In this document: piece after piece, positions 9,086 to 17,242 of the stretch
Layout of the letters: every line of letters starts with the position of its first letter
Numbering within the stretch: the first letter of the stretch is position 1
Source: JAKZVK01 sp965248255
Lineage (GTDB): Bacteria > Acidobacteriota > Terriglobia > Bryobacterales > UBA6623
DNA: 64,000 nt
Reading direction: 5' to 3'
Assembly: GCA_965248255.1 (NCBI GenBank)
Contig: CBDFIW010000004.1
Span: forward strand, 248,001 to 312,000
The notes under the pieces: generated by a model
Databases searched by the model: none
What the model saw: only the letters and a program-made list of their open reading frames with translations
Told to the model about the DNA's origin: nothing
Program-made: the position numbers and the translations under genes

Positions 9086-10201
9086 ATGCAGCTGGAGGAC
9101 TATCGCCGGGAGTTCCCCGTCACAGAGAGCTACGTCTACCTCAACCACGCCTCGGTGTCGCCCCTGCCGGAACGCACGGCGCACGCCATGGCGCGTTTCA
9201 CCGAGGATGCCAAGCAGCACGGAGCCGCCCACTACCCCGATTGGATGAAGGCCTGGGCGGGTGTTCGCACGGAGGCCGCCCGACTCCTGGGTTGCGATCC
9301 CGGCGAGATTGCGATCACCAAAAACACTTCCGAGGGGCTGGCCATCGTTGCCAACGGACTCGATTGGCGTCCTGGCGACGTGGTGGTCGCGATCCGCGAT
9401 GAGTTTCCCGCTAACTACTTCCCTTGGCTCCAACTCGCAGGGCGCGGCGTCAAGCTCCGCTGGCTCGAGTTGCAAGGTGGGCGGATTGAACTGGACCAGA
9501 TTGACCGCGCCTGCCGGGGGGCCCGCCTGCTGGCGATCAGCTTCGTACAGTACCTAAGCGGCTTTCGTGTCGACCTCGAGGCACTCGGAGAGATCTGCCG
9601 CCGCCAGGGGACCCTATTGGTTGTGGACGGCGTCCAGGGGCTCGGGGCCCTACCAGTCAACGTCAAGAAAAGCGGCGTCCACGCGTTTTCAGCCAGTGGA
9701 CACAAGTGGTTGCTGGGGCCCGAGGGCTGTGGCGTACTGTACGTCGACCGCGACCTGATCCCGCAAGTCGAGCCCATCGAGTTCGGCTGGACGAACGTCG
9801 AGGGGTCCCGAACCTACAGCCACGAGCCCAAGCTGCGGAACGACGCATCCCGCTATGAGTGCGGCACGCTCAACACGATCGGGTGTTATGGACTGCGCGC
9901 GTCGCTCGGGCTGTTCCTGGAGGCAGGCGTTGACCGGATCGCGGCCCAGATCGACCACCTCGCCGGCCGCATCGTCACAGGCGTCACCGCCCAGGGCTAC
10001 GAGGTCATGACGGCCCGGGATGGGAACGGCGGCTCGGGAATCGTAACCTTCCGCAAGGAGGGGATACCGTCAGAGGACGTAGTGGCCAACCTCAACCGCA
10101 ACGGGGTGTCGACCGCCTTACGTTTTGGGTGGATTCGAGCCGCGCCCCACTTCTACATCAACGACGAGGACGTAGATCGCTTGTTGGAGCTACTGCCCTG
10201 A
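9086..10201 (+). CDS. class V aminotransferase (cysteine desulfurase / isopenicillin-N epimerase-like)
   Basis: 371-residue PLP enzyme, fold type I, class V. Visible elements are the N-terminal VYLNHASVSPLP, the cofactor-contact ITKNTSEGLAIVANG, the Asp that pairs with the pyridine nitrogen in LLVVDGVQGLGALPV, and the Schiff-base Lys in SASGHKWLLGPEGCGVLYV. No cysteine is obvious on the loop where NifS/IscS carries its catalytic Cys, so a true cysteine desulfurase is less likely than a kynureninase- or epimerase-like enzyme. It overlaps the convergent membrane-protein gene by 12 bp at the 3' end. The substrate is unassigned. Confidence 0.9.
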   Translation: MQLEDYRREFPVTESYVYLNHASVSPLPERTAHAMARFTEDAKQHGAAHYPDWMKAWAGVRTEAARLLGCDPGEIAITKNTSEGLAIVANGLDWRPGDVVVAIRDEFPANYFPWLQLAGRGVKLRWLELQGGRIELDQIDRACRGARLLAISFVQYLSGFRVDLEALGEICRRQGTLLVVDGVQGLGALPVNVKKSGVHAFSASGHKWLLGPEGCGVLYVDRDLIPQVEPIEFGWTNVEGSRTYSHEPKLRNDASRYECGTLNTIGCYGLRASLGLFLEAGVDRIAAQIDHLAGRIVTGVTAQGYEVMTARDGNGGSGIVTFRKEGIPSEDVVANLNRNGVSTALRFGWIRAAPHFYINDEDVDRLLELLP

Positions 10202-10960
10202 TCGAGGCGTCGGCTGGCGCGAAGGGACTGTCTCGAGAACCAGCCGCTCACCATCGGTTAGCACGCCGAAGGCGTCGTCGAGAGAGCTTTGTGAAATCCA
10301 CCCGTGCCGCTCACGAGCGATCGCGTAGAGCGTCTCGATGGCACTGCCGAAATCGGTACCGATGCTGAACTCGGGGGCCTCGCCAAAGGCGATCAGCTTG
10401 AGCGCGTCGGTCAGCCGCTCGGCCCAGACACGAGCCAGCCGTTTGGCGTCGGTCTCGCCGGCCAGGGCGAGGTCACCCGGCATCATCTGCACGATCACTG
10501 TTCTCTGGGTCCCGTCGTGTTCTTGCTGCACAATGGCGGGCATCGGGGTTTCTTCGTCGAGCGTAATCACTTTTCCCGGTTCGTCCTTGAGGGACATGAC
10601 CGCCTGTTGTAGGATGTCGACAATCTTTTTGGCCCGCGCAGCTCCAGCTTCGCCCTGTATGGGGTCGTCCACGACGAAAACGGCGATTTGGTTGAGCTTG
10701 ATCGCAATCGGCACACCGCCGGTTTTGCCTTCGTTCGGTAACAACGTGTAGCTCACCTCCGGGGTCGGTAGATCCGCTCGTACCCGCCCGACCTCCAGGT
10801 AGACGATGAAAGCTATTACGCCCAGCGCAAGTGCGATCGCCGCGATCGATACCGGTTGCGAGAGGCGTGCTTTGAGAGTCGGCTTCTTGACCTGGTCGGC
10901 GAAGGTGAAGTCCGACTTGCCCCCGGCTGGGAGAGGCTTGGGAGTAGCTGGCATGTCCAT
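10190..10960 (-). CDS. single-pass membrane protein of unknown function
   Basis: 256 residues that I do not recognise. A Pro/Lys-rich cytoplasmic N-terminus of about 40 residues is followed by one transmembrane segment (VSIAAIALALGVIAFIVYLEV, split by a short break) and an extracytoplasmic domain of about 190 residues with mixed alpha/beta character (IKLNQIAVFVVDD, VDILQQAVMSLKDEPGKV, TVIVQMMPGDLALAG). No catalytic motif or cysteines. The 3' end overlaps the class V aminotransferase tail by 12 bp in convergent orientation, so antisense interference is possible. An ATG six bases downstream could also serve as start. Confidence 0.65.
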   Translation of the reverse strand: MDMPATPKPLPAGGKSDFTFADQVKKPTLKARLSQPVSIAAIALALGVIAFIVYLEVGRVRADLPTPEVSYTLLPNEGKTGGVPIAIKLNQIAVFVVDDPIQGEAGAARAKKIVDILQQAVMSLKDEPGKVITLDEETPMPAIVQQEHDGTQRTVIVQMMPGDLALAGETDAKRLARVWAERLTDALKLIAFGEAPEFSIGTDFGSAIETLYAIARERHGWISQSSLDDAFGVLTDGERLVLETVPSRQPTPRSGQ

Positions 10961-11179
10961 AACGGGTTACGATGTTTCGGGGTCTCTGGGATATGGGACG
11001 CAGAAACCAGCTCCCGCGATACAGATTTTTATTGTACTAGGCACTTTCTGAGTCCTATCGGGCCCTGGATAGCCGTTGTCGTAGTTCTCGATCGTCAGCC
11101 GACCGCGAGCCCGGCACCGATGCCCCGGCCGTATCCACGCCGTCACAACGGCGGTCGAGCCCCCTGCTTGGCACACCGT

Positions 11180-11208
11180 TTGACATCAAAGATCCGTTTT
11201 GAGAGCAT
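11180..11208 (+). promoter_or_regulatory. possible promoter of tRNA-Asn
   Basis: A perfect -35 hexamer TTGACA at 11180-11185 is followed after 17 bases by a weak -10-like GAGCAT, 28 bases before the mature tRNA. The poor -10 keeps confidence low. Confidence 0.3.
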
Positions 11209-11235
11209 GAAAACCAAGTATCACCCCGCCTCTGC

Positions 11236-11311
<76 letters not shown>

Positions 11312-11347
11312 TCTTTTCAATGAGTTGCATGGCATCCGCCCTTCGAG

Positions 11348-11371
11348 TTGCCCAAATGTTTGCCCAAATGT
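11348..11371. repeat. 12-bp tandem repeat beside the att region
   Basis: TTGCCCAAATGT occurs twice back to back between the tRNA-Asn 3' end and the integrase stop. Short direct repeats at this place in integrative elements often bind the integrase arm domain. That role is inference. Confidence 0.6.
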
Positions 11372-11383
11372 GTAGACCCCATT

Positions 11384-11415
11384 ATTGCAGCGCCTCCTCA
11401 TTGCAGCGCCTCCTC
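11384..11415. repeat. 16-bp tandem duplication over the integrase stop codon
   Basis: ATTGCAGCGCCTCCTC is present twice in perfect tandem (11384-11399 and 11400-11415). The first copy lies beyond the integrase stop and the second encodes its last residues (EEALQ). It looks like a recent slippage or recombination duplication. Confidence 0.7.
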
Positions 11416-12501
11416 CGTCCCGCCGACGCTTGAATCCAGCGACTGAAGGTACTTCTCCGCCTTCTCGCCCGCGCGGGCGACATCAATCTCATCAACGATG
11501 CGATAGCGATGGAGCATGGCCGAGGTTTCCCAGCCGACGATGCGGCAGACCGTCATCGGCTCGATGCCAGAGCTCAACAGGTTCCGGGCCGCCGTGCGCC
11601 TCAGGTCGTGGAACAGTAATCCATCTAAACCGGCAAGCTTGACGGCCTCCGTCCAGTGGCGGCGGTAGTCGTCGGAACCCTTAAGCCGCCGACCGTCCTT
11701 GTGGAGAATCCACGGGACGTGCGGCCAGTACTCTTGGTGCTGGAACTCAGCCTCTCGTAAACGCTTCTCAAGATCGCCGTAGATCGGCCAGAAACCGACC
11801 TTCTTGTTCCTCGGCTGATTGGCCGGCGGCCGGATGACCTTCTTTTCCCAGTCCACCCGCTCCCACCTCGCCGCCAGGATCGAGCCCGCCCGAGCGCCGA
11901 CATGATAGCCGATGGCGAACATCAGCTTCATCCAGTCAGGCTGCATGTGATCCATCAGCCGTTCGTACTGTTCGGGCAACAGGAATCCTTGACGGATATT
12001 GCTCTCTCTGAGCTTTTCGAAGCGCGGCACGTGTACGACAAGAGGAGGGTCCTCGGTGGCCGCCAGGCGGAACGCTGCCCGGATCACTTCGAAATGACGG
12101 TTGACCGTCGCCGGGGCCAGCCCGCTTACCAATAGACGCTCCTGGAATTTCTCGATGTTGGCATTGCGCAGCTTGACCACGCGAATCGCAGCCAGGTCAT
12201 CAGCGAGAAGCCGCGCCATGTAGGAACGGATCGTCTTCAAGCTCGCGGGACGCTCGCGCTCGTAGCGCTCCAGGCGCCAGCGCAGCACGTCGCCCACCGT
12301 GCGTTGCATCAGGCCACCCGCCACCGCTCCCTCGGCGGCGTCCGCCGTTCGGCTCTTGAGTTGCGCCCGTGCATCGGCTTCGGAGCCGCGAACGGTTTCG
12401 CTGTGCGCCGCGCCGCCTGCCATCCAGCGCAGTTCCCATGAGTACCGCCCGCGTTGCCGGTAGCCGCCGTCGCCATGCCGATTCTTCTTCCGTCGAGCCA
12501 T
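11398..12501 (-). CDS. tyrosine recombinase (phage-type integrase)
   Basis: About 367 residues from ATG at 12501. The frame opens further upstream but would then overlap the excisionase-like gene by 35 bp. Residues 1-60 form a basic arm-binding region (MARRKKNRHGDGGYRQRGRY). A SAM-like core-binding domain follows (VGDVLRWRLERYERERP). The catalytic domain has GARAGSILAARWE (Arg I), HDLRRTAARNLL (His-x-x-Arg), VGWETSAML (Trp replacing the second His) and the nucleophilic Tyr in HRYRIVDE. It lies directly downstream of the small excisionase-like gene and points toward tRNA-Asn, the standard int/att arrangement. TATAAT lies seven bases before the ATG, so a near-leaderless transcript is conceivable. 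Confidence 0.93.
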   Translation of the reverse strand: MARRKKNRHGDGGYRQRGRYSWELRWMAGGAAHSETVRGSEADARAQLKSRTADAAEGAVAGGLMQRTVGDVLRWRLERYERERPASLKTIRSYMARLLADDLAAIRVVKLRNANIEKFQERLLVSGLAPATVNRHFEVIRAAFRLAATEDPPLVVHVPRFEKLRESNIRQGFLLPEQYERLMDHMQPDWMKLMFAIGYHVGARAGSILAARWERVDWEKKVIRPPANQPRNKKVGFWPIYGDLEKRLREAEFQHQEYWPHVPWILHKDGRRLKGSDDYRRHWTEAVKLAGLDGLLFHDLRRTAARNLLSSGIEPMTVCRIVGWETSAMLHRYRIVDEIDVARAGEKAEKYLQSLDSSVGGTEEALQ

Positions 12502-12523
12502 GGGGTCGATTATAAATGCCGTG

Positions 12524-12805
12524 TCAAGCCGCATGGCCGGCCTCCTTCTCACGCTCAATGAAAGAATCCAAGTCGCGCCGGTCGAACAGCAGGCGAGAGT
12601 CGCTTGAAGATACCCGAATTCTCCGCTCTCTCGCCAGCTTGCGGACCATTGTTTCAGGGCGAGAGATGTAGCGCCCGGCCTGCTTCGCGTCGAGCAGGCG
12701 CGGTTGGATCGGTGGGCGCGCGCTCAATTCATCGCGCAGCACTTCACGTACGGCTTGCCGGACTATTTCCAGCAAGGAATCGACAATGGCCGTAGTGGTC
12801 CTCAC
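12524..12805 (-). CDS. excisionase-like HTH protein
   Basis: 93-residue protein with a GTG start that overlaps the stop of the preceding small ORF (GTGA). The N-terminal half is helical (IVRQAVREVLRDELS). The C-terminal half is a MerR/excisionase-type winged helix (LLDAKQAGRYISRPETM, then LLFDRRDLDSFIEREK), the layout of helix_turn_helix_17 proteins. Position between a replication-type gene and the integrase supports a recombination directionality factor or regulator of the element. Spacing to the integrase is 22 bp. Assignment as Xis rather than another small DNA-binding protein is inferred from context. Confidence 0.75.
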   Translation of the reverse strand: MRTTTAIVDSLLEIVRQAVREVLRDELSARPPIQPRLLDAKQAGRYISRPETMVRKLARERRIRVSSSDSRLLFDRRDLDSFIEREKEAGHAA

Positions 12806-12924
12806 GCGGCGTCGCCCTCCAGTGGTAGCGATGGCTGAGCGCAGCGCTTGCGGATCAGCTCGATGTAGGCGGGGTTGGCCTCGATTAGGACCGCGTTCCT
12901 CGAGTTCCGTGATTTCTTCCTCAT
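12802..12924 (-). CDS. 40-residue ORF resembling a DNA methyltransferase C-terminus
   Basis: ATG at 12924 overlaps the stop of the toprim-domain frame (ATGA), and the stop overlaps the start of the excisionase-like gene (GTGA), so it is coupled on both sides. The sequence AVLIEANPAYIELIRKRC matches the last strand and helix of N4/N6 DNA methylases (the xGIExNPxYxExAxxR pattern). No SAM-binding or DPPY motif fits in 40 residues. It is therefore most likely the stump of a methyltransferase gene after an internal deletion, or a short coupling peptide. Translation is plausible but function is doubtful. Confidence 0.5.
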   Translation of the reverse strand: MRKKSRNSRNAVLIEANPAYIELIRKRCAQPSLPLEGDAA

Positions 12925-13387
12925 GCCGCTACTCCCATCGACCGAGCCAGAGCCCGGCTGAGTTGCTCGGCCAGCGCTCTCACCCCGTATGATCGGTGGA
13001 AGTCGTTGGCGTCGCCCGGTTCGGGCGGCATCCACCAGCGAAGCCCCGTGGCCCGCGCCGCTTTCTCTCCAGCACCGCTCTTTTCGTCGTGGTCGGCGAT
13101 CACGATTCCGCGCCGCGCCGCCTTGGCGAGATTCGAGGCCGAGAAACAGACCGTGACCCGCGCCCGCCGGTAGAACAGCCGCAAGGCGGTCTGTACGGAA
13201 AGCCCCGTTGCCAGCCCCTCGCACCACCACTGCTCATACCCTGATCCAAGGCAATACACGCAGCCACTCGCGCGGCCGCCTTTCAGGAAGCGCTTGGAGC
13301 CGTCGGGCCGGATCAGTTGCAGGCTGGAAACCTGCGTGTAGTCCTTGATGGTCCGCATCGGAACCAGCAAGGCCTCGCCGAGTACTA
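12921..13387 (-). pseudogene. toprim-domain primase, C-terminal fragment truncated by IS copy A
   Basis: The frame continues into the IS, but only the part from the CTAG junction at 13385-13388 to the stop is element-derived (about 155 residues). It shows a toprim fold: the catalytic Glu in CEGLATGLSVQTAL, the strand TVCFSASNLAKAA, the acidic DHD motif in VIADHDEKSGAGEKAA, and the typical ending WWMPPEPGDANDFH. Such domains occur in primase or primase-helicase proteins of phages and integrative elements. The N-terminal zinc finger and primase region are missing. The sequence on the far side of the IS does not continue the frame (an in-frame TAA occurs within seven bases), so a deletion accompanied or followed insertion. 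Confidence 0.8.
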
Positions 13388-14551
13388 GTGTAGTGCACCA
13401 TAAATAATGTAACTTATATTGACTTCCCATCGTCTCTATTAACAGGAGGCATGGGATGCGAAGAGCACAACCAGTAACTTTGAACACAGCGCAATGCAAG
13501 CAGTTGGACCGCTACGCGCGCGGCCGCCAAGTCGCCGTTCGTCTCGCCCTGCGAGCCAGGATTGTCCTGCTGGCCGCCGACGGTCTCGAGAATAAGCAGA
13601 TCGCCGCACAGCTCGGTGTCTCGCGGCAGTTGGTGGCCCGCTGGCGCACGCGCTTTCTCGAAAGCAGCATCGCCGGCATTGCAAAAGACGCCCCACGGCC
13701 CGGTCGTAAACCTGCCGTCTCGAAGCAGAAAGTACAGCAGATCATCCACAAGACCACCCGCGAGAAACCGTCCAACGCCACCCACTGGAGCCGCCGCACC
13801 ATGGCCGCCGCGGCCGGCGTCAGCGCTTCCACCGTGGGACGGATTTGGCGCGCCCATGGCCTCAAGCCCCACCGCGTCAAGACCCTCAAGCTCAGCAATG
13901 ACCCGCGTTTCGCCGAGAAACTCGACGACATCGTCGGACTCTATCTCAATCCGCCTGAGCATGCTCTGGTTCTCTCGCTCGATGAGAAGTCCCAAATCCA
14001 AGCCCTCGATCGCACCCAGCCCGGCCTGCCGCTCAAAAAGGGACGCGGCCAAACGATGACCCACGATTACAAGCGCAACGGCACGACCACCCTGTTTGCG
14101 GCGCTCAACAGCCTTGACGGCAGCGTGATCGCCGAGTGCATGCCCCGACACAGCCACCAGGAATGGCTGCGCTTCCTGCGCTTAATTGACCGCCGCACTC
14201 CCAAGGACAAACAGCTTCATCTCATCGTGGACAACTATGCCACCCACAAGCATGCCGCTGTGAAGCGTTGGCTCGATCGTCACCCGCGCTTCCACATTCA
14301 TTTCACCCCGACCTCGGCGTCGTGGCTGAACATGGTCGAGCGATTCTTTCGCGATCTCACCGTCAAGCGCCTGCGCCGCGGCGTGTTTCGCAGCGTGGAC
14401 GAGCTCGTCGCCGCCATTGACGACTACATCGCCCAGCACAACGGGCATCCCACGCCCTTCATCTGGACCGCGACCGCCTCCGACATCTTCGAGAAAGTCA
14501 AGCGCGGACGTGCCGCCCTGCATAAGGTGCAATCTGCTTGACGCACTACAC
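13388..14551 (+). mobile_element. IS630-like insertion sequence, copy A (1164 bp)
   Basis: Ends are GTGTAGTGC and GCACTACAC as inverted repeats. Both junctions read CTAG (13385-13388 and 14551-14554), matching TA target duplication inside CTAG, typical of IS630. Near-identical copies with the same length and junctions occur at 44064 and 51083. This copy truncates the toprim primase fragment. Confidence 0.95.
13456..14541 (+). CDS. IS630-type DDE transposase (copy A)
   Basis: 361 residues preceded by AGGAGG. The N-terminus is a helix-turn-helix (NKQIAAQLGVSRQLVARWR) followed by a second winged-helix region (SASTVGRIWRAHGLKPHRV). Catalytic acidic residues are in LVLSLDEKSQIQALDRTQP, LIVDNYATHKHAAVKRWL and PTSASWLNMVERFFRDLT, the D-D-E triad of the IS630/Tc1 superfamily. 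Against the other two copies it has Leu for Phe in VKTLKL, Phe for Leu in ASDIFEKV and His for Pro near the C-terminus, so it is slightly diverged but intact. It catalyses cut-and-paste transposition at TA. Confidence 0.95.
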   Translation: MRRAQPVTLNTAQCKQLDRYARGRQVAVRLALRARIVLLAADGLENKQIAAQLGVSRQLVARWRTRFLESSIAGIAKDAPRPGRKPAVSKQKVQQIIHKTTREKPSNATHWSRRTMAAAAGVSASTVGRIWRAHGLKPHRVKTLKLSNDPRFAEKLDDIVGLYLNPPEHALVLSLDEKSQIQALDRTQPGLPLKKGRGQTMTHDYKRNGTTTLFAALNSLDGSVIAECMPRHSHQEWLRFLRLIDRRTPKDKQLHLIVDNYATHKHAAVKRWLDRHPRFHIHFTPTSASWLNMVERFFRDLTVKRLRRGVFRSVDELVAAIDDYIAQHNGHPTPFIWTATASDIFEKVKRGRAALHKVQSA

Positions 14552-14554
14552 TAG

Positions 14555-15063
14555 CGATTAATCGGTCGCAGACGGTCGGCTGCGAGGCTAAATCCATCGG
14601 TGCCTACGGGGGCTGGGGGCGAGGGCCTGATCATCGGCCTCGCATTGATCATGACTTGCCCTGACAATATTGATCTCATCCCGACCGGCTTCCCTTTCGA
14701 CAGTAGCACCGGGCTCCAAATCCCGGTCGATCCGGCGGCGGTTATCCCGCCGTCGATTCCCGGACGGCACGCGAAAATCGCGCTACGTGATGGGCTCGCG
14801 GCGATCCGCTCCGTCGCCTCGACCAGAAAGGCCCGGAACGGGTCCTGCCAGGCCTCTCAGCAATGAGACAACGAGTCGACGTCCCCCAGCACAGAGGCCG
14901 CGGGGAAGCGTAGGTCCCAATTGTCGCAATCTCCCCTGAACTTGCGACAGGGGACCAGCTTGAGAACAGCTCCGCTTAGCGTACGATTTTTCCCGTTTCG
15001 TGAGCTGACCCCGTCCACCACCCGATCGCAACGAGCGACATCAAAGTCCAGGCCTGCTCACAC
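14555..15063. other. 509-bp stretch without a supportable gene
   Basis: Several short open frames exist on both strands but none shows a recognisable domain or ribosome binding site. An 8-bp inverted repeat, TGTCGCAA at 14922-14929 and TTGCGACA at 14942-14949, could form a hairpin. The sequence probably represents residue of the truncated integrative element or of an older insertion. Confidence 0.4.
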
Positions 15064-16539
15064 TCAAACCCTCCGCACACTCACCTGATACGGCCCCGTA
15101 CCCTGCGGCGAAAAGTGCCTCACTCTCACGAAATACTCGCCGCCAGCCAGCGACACCGCAATCCGCGAATTCAATCTGAACCCGCTATCGTCATTCTGCG
15201 CAATCAGGTTCGTCTGCGACCCCGGTCCGAATAAGCTCAAGAACGTATCCGTCGGACCGCTCGTCTCGATCACATACGTCCCCTGACTCTGCGCCTGGAA
15301 GCGATACAGATCACTTTCATTGCCCGCCGAGATCGCCGCATCCACCACCGGACCATTCACGATCAACCTCGGGATAACGGGACCCGTAGGAGCCGCAGTC
15401 ACCCCAATCGAATAGTCTCCCGTCCTCGACGCGCTGAACAACCGCACTCGCGCGGTGTAATTGCCCGCCGAAAGATTCATTGCAATCCGGCTGTTCAACC
15501 CAACGCCGCCGTCGTCGTTCTCCGCCAATTGACTCGACGGATCGTCCGGACCCGACAGCGTCATCACTGTATCCGAGCCGCCCGATGTCTCGATCGTGTG
15601 TGCGCCAAACGACGCCGCATCGAAGGTATACACGTTGACCTCGCCCGGCGAGTTGATCGCACCCGGCACCGCCGGATCATTCACAATCAGCGGCTGGCCC
15701 GGCTGTGGAACCGCTGGCCCGTCCGTGTCGTACTGGACATCGAGCGCCGCATTGTCGAGCACATCAATAGGCCGCGGACCAATCGGACCGTTCGCCGTAC
15801 TATCCATCGGATCATTCAAGTTCTGCCCAAACGGCCCCCCGCTCGTCGGCAGATACCCTTGATTCGGAAACGCCCGCTGCCAGTCGTGCCAAACCTTGTC
15901 GACCATGCAATGGTGCATGAAGAACACCGGATCGTTCGGCGAAGTCATTGGCAGCATCGAACCGCCCATCCAAACATGGCCGCGATTGTGCAAGTTGGGA
16001 CCGGTCCAGCCTTCCAACTGATCTCGAAAACTCGGCGAAGCAAATCGTCCCCAGGGCGGACTATCGTAGGGCGTAACCATCATGACCTGATCGATTTCCG
16101 CCTGCGTCGACAACCGCGCCGTACTGCGCCCGAAAGCTCGCTCCAGCGGCCCAGTAGGCTGACCGCTGCGGTTCACGACCGACCACTGCCCCTGCCGGGA
16201 CGGCCCGTCCTGCGCGGCCTGTGTGACTGGATGGCCGTTACCTCCCAGGAGGTCCGCGTTCCACATGGACACGTTCTCGTCGCCCTGCGGCCAGTTCCAA
16301 TAGGGCAATCCCAGGTTCGGATTGCCGGAAACCCGCTGGAGCTCCTTCTCCAGATCCCAGATATAACGCCGGTGCCACGGCAAAAACGCCGGCACACTGT
16401 GAATCGCGCCCATCGTCGCATTCGCGTGCCGCAGCACGAATTGGTTGTAGATCCCGTCCTGCTTCAACTGCAGGACCGCCGCGACGAACTCCGCCCGCTC
16501 TGCCGCGGTCAACGTATTCGCATCTTTTCTAACAGCCAT
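15064..16539 (-). CDS. tyrosinase-family copper oxidase with two C-terminal PPC-like domains
   Basis: 491 residues from ATG 16539, chosen because GGGAGGAC precedes it; the upstream extension of the frame is Arg-rich noise. The type-3 copper centre is readable: CuA ligands His38, His47 and His56 (the last in AFLPWHRRYIWDLE), CuB ligands His184 and His188 (NLHNRGHVWMGG) and a His of FFMHHCMVDKVWHDWQ. The core ends near residue 290. Two tandem beta-sandwich repeats follow, each with a VYTF or LYRF start, a THTIETSG-like strand and NSRIA, matching bacterial pre-peptidase C-terminal domains used for export or surface binding. The family oxidises mono- or diphenols to quinones. No signal peptide is visible. 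A small gene with its own RBS lies 10 bp upstream. Confidence 0.93.
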   Translation of the reverse strand: MAVRKDANTLTAAERAEFVAAVLQLKQDGIYNQFVLRHANATMGAIHSVPAFLPWHRRYIWDLEKELQRVSGNPNLGLPYWNWPQGDENVSMWNADLLGGNGHPVTQAAQDGPSRQGQWSVVNRSGQPTGPLERAFGRSTARLSTQAEIDQVMMVTPYDSPPWGRFASPSFRDQLEGWTGPNLHNRGHVWMGGSMLPMTSPNDPVFFMHHCMVDKVWHDWQRAFPNQGYLPTSGGPFGQNLNDPMDSTANGPIGPRPIDVLDNAALDVQYDTDGPAVPQPGQPLIVNDPAVPGAINSPGEVNVYTFDAASFGAHTIETSGGSDTVMTLSGPDDPSSQLAENDDGGVGLNSRIAMNLSAGNYTARVRLFSASRTGDYSIGVTAAPTGPVIPRLIVNGPVVDAAISAGNESDLYRFQAQSQGTYVIETSGPTDTFLSLFGPGSQTNLIAQNDDSGFRLNSRIAVSLAGGEYFVRVRHFSPQGTGPYQVSVRRV

Positions 16540-16549
16540 AATGTCCTCC

Positions 16550-16765
16550 CTACTCTTCCGGCGCCTTGAACTCTTCGGTATGAGTCGCAATCGCGTCCGC
16601 CAGATCTTCCAGCGAGTCGTACTGCGAGTAAGGCAGGTAGTTCGACGACCACTTCTTGGCCGCCGAATCGTGCTGATAATCGATCTCCTTGCCCGCCACA
16701 CTCAGGTTGTTGTCGTCATCGATTTCAACCTTATGTCCCTTGACCTCTTTGCTCACTTTCGGCAT
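16550..16765 (-). CDS. small acidic, tyrosine-containing protein upstream of the tyrosinase
   Basis: 71 residues with a strong ribosome binding site (GGAGGAGGG, five bases before the ATG), ending 10 bp before the tyrosinase start, so surely co-transcribed. It has no signal peptide and no cysteine. The sequence has a beta-like first half (GHKVEIDDDNNLSVAGKEID) and a second half with four of its Tyr residues close together (DYQHD, NYLPYSQYDS), then an acidic helix. I know no named family for it. Streptomyces tyrosinases have a separate caddie protein (MelC1) encoded immediately upstream that delivers copper and presents a Tyr at the active site. Position and size suit such a helper, or a peptide substrate, but there is no visible sequence similarity to MelC1. 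Confidence 0.75.
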   Translation of the reverse strand: MPKVSKEVKGHKVEIDDDNNLSVAGKEIDYQHDSAAKKWSSNYLPYSQYDSLEDLADAIATHTEEFKAPEE

Positions 16766-16786
16766 GTTCTCCCTCCTCCTTCGGCG

Positions 16787-17242
16787 CTACTTCTTCGAAC
16801 AAGACATCGCGAGGACCGGCGGCGCATCGCCGGCGGAACCGCGGCTTCGGATCGTCATGGCGGTGTCGGTAAACCGCCCGTCCCAAGTCCTTGGATCCAA
16901 ACTGATCGTGCCGATCGTGCGGCTGAACTGCCCTGCATCCCGATCTCCCGCGGACACTCTTTCGGCCAACAACTCCAAATCCACCCCGCTCACATGCGGA
17001 GAAGCCTGGAACTCGCCCTCCATCTCTATCTCTTCTACGCGGTAACAGGCCTCATAACGGGCCTTCATTTCGAACGTCCCGCAGGAAAAAAGATCGAGGC
17101 GCCCCGCAACCAACGAAGGAACCGGCGTACAGTCACCAGCGGGTTCCCTCACAAGCTCGCACGACAGATCCGGAATCACAGCCTCCCGGCCCGCGCATCC
17201 AAGAAGAGCGCAGGCAACCAGGGTCGCGGATCTCACATCCAT
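16787..17242 (-). CDS. predicted lipoprotein next to the tyrosinase
   Basis: 151 residues. The N-terminus MDVRSATLVACALLGCAG contains a lipobox-like LLGC, so processing by signal peptidase II at Cys16 is expected. The mature part has Cys residues in pairs (LSCELVREPAGDCTPV, LFSCGTFEMKARYEACYRV, LAMSCSKK) that could form disulfides. The sequence suggests a small beta-sandwich, and no family is recognised. It lies 21 bp upstream of the small 71-residue gene on the same strand, making a three-gene cluster with the tyrosinase. No clear Shine-Dalgarno sequence precedes the ATG. Confidence 0.65.
   Translation of the reverse strand: MDVRSATLVACALLGCAGREAVIPDLSCELVREPAGDCTPVPSLVAGRLDLFSCGTFEMKARYEACYRVEEIEMEGEFQASPHVSGVDLELLAERVSAGDRDAGQFSRTIGTISLDPRTWDGRFTDTAMTIRSRGSAGDAPPVLAMSCSKK

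Noticed and set aside
12508..12538. TTGACA and TATAAT upstream of the integrase as a sigma70 promoter
   Set aside because: The spacing between the two hexamers is only seven bases, too short for a promoter pair; TATAAT alone is noted under the integrase.
12802..13230. 142-codon frame overlapping the toprim fragment
   Set aside because: Only its last 40 codons look protein-like; the earlier part is a shadow of the toprim frame.
13414..14157. 247-codon frame antisense to the transposase (also at 44458 and 51109)
   Set aside because: It occurs in each IS copy opposite the real transposase, has no ribosome binding site and encodes no recognisable domain.
15529..16569. 346-codon plus-strand frame over the tyrosinase gene
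   Set aside because: Arg- and His-rich antisense frame, a consequence of GC-rich codon use opposite the tyrosinase.
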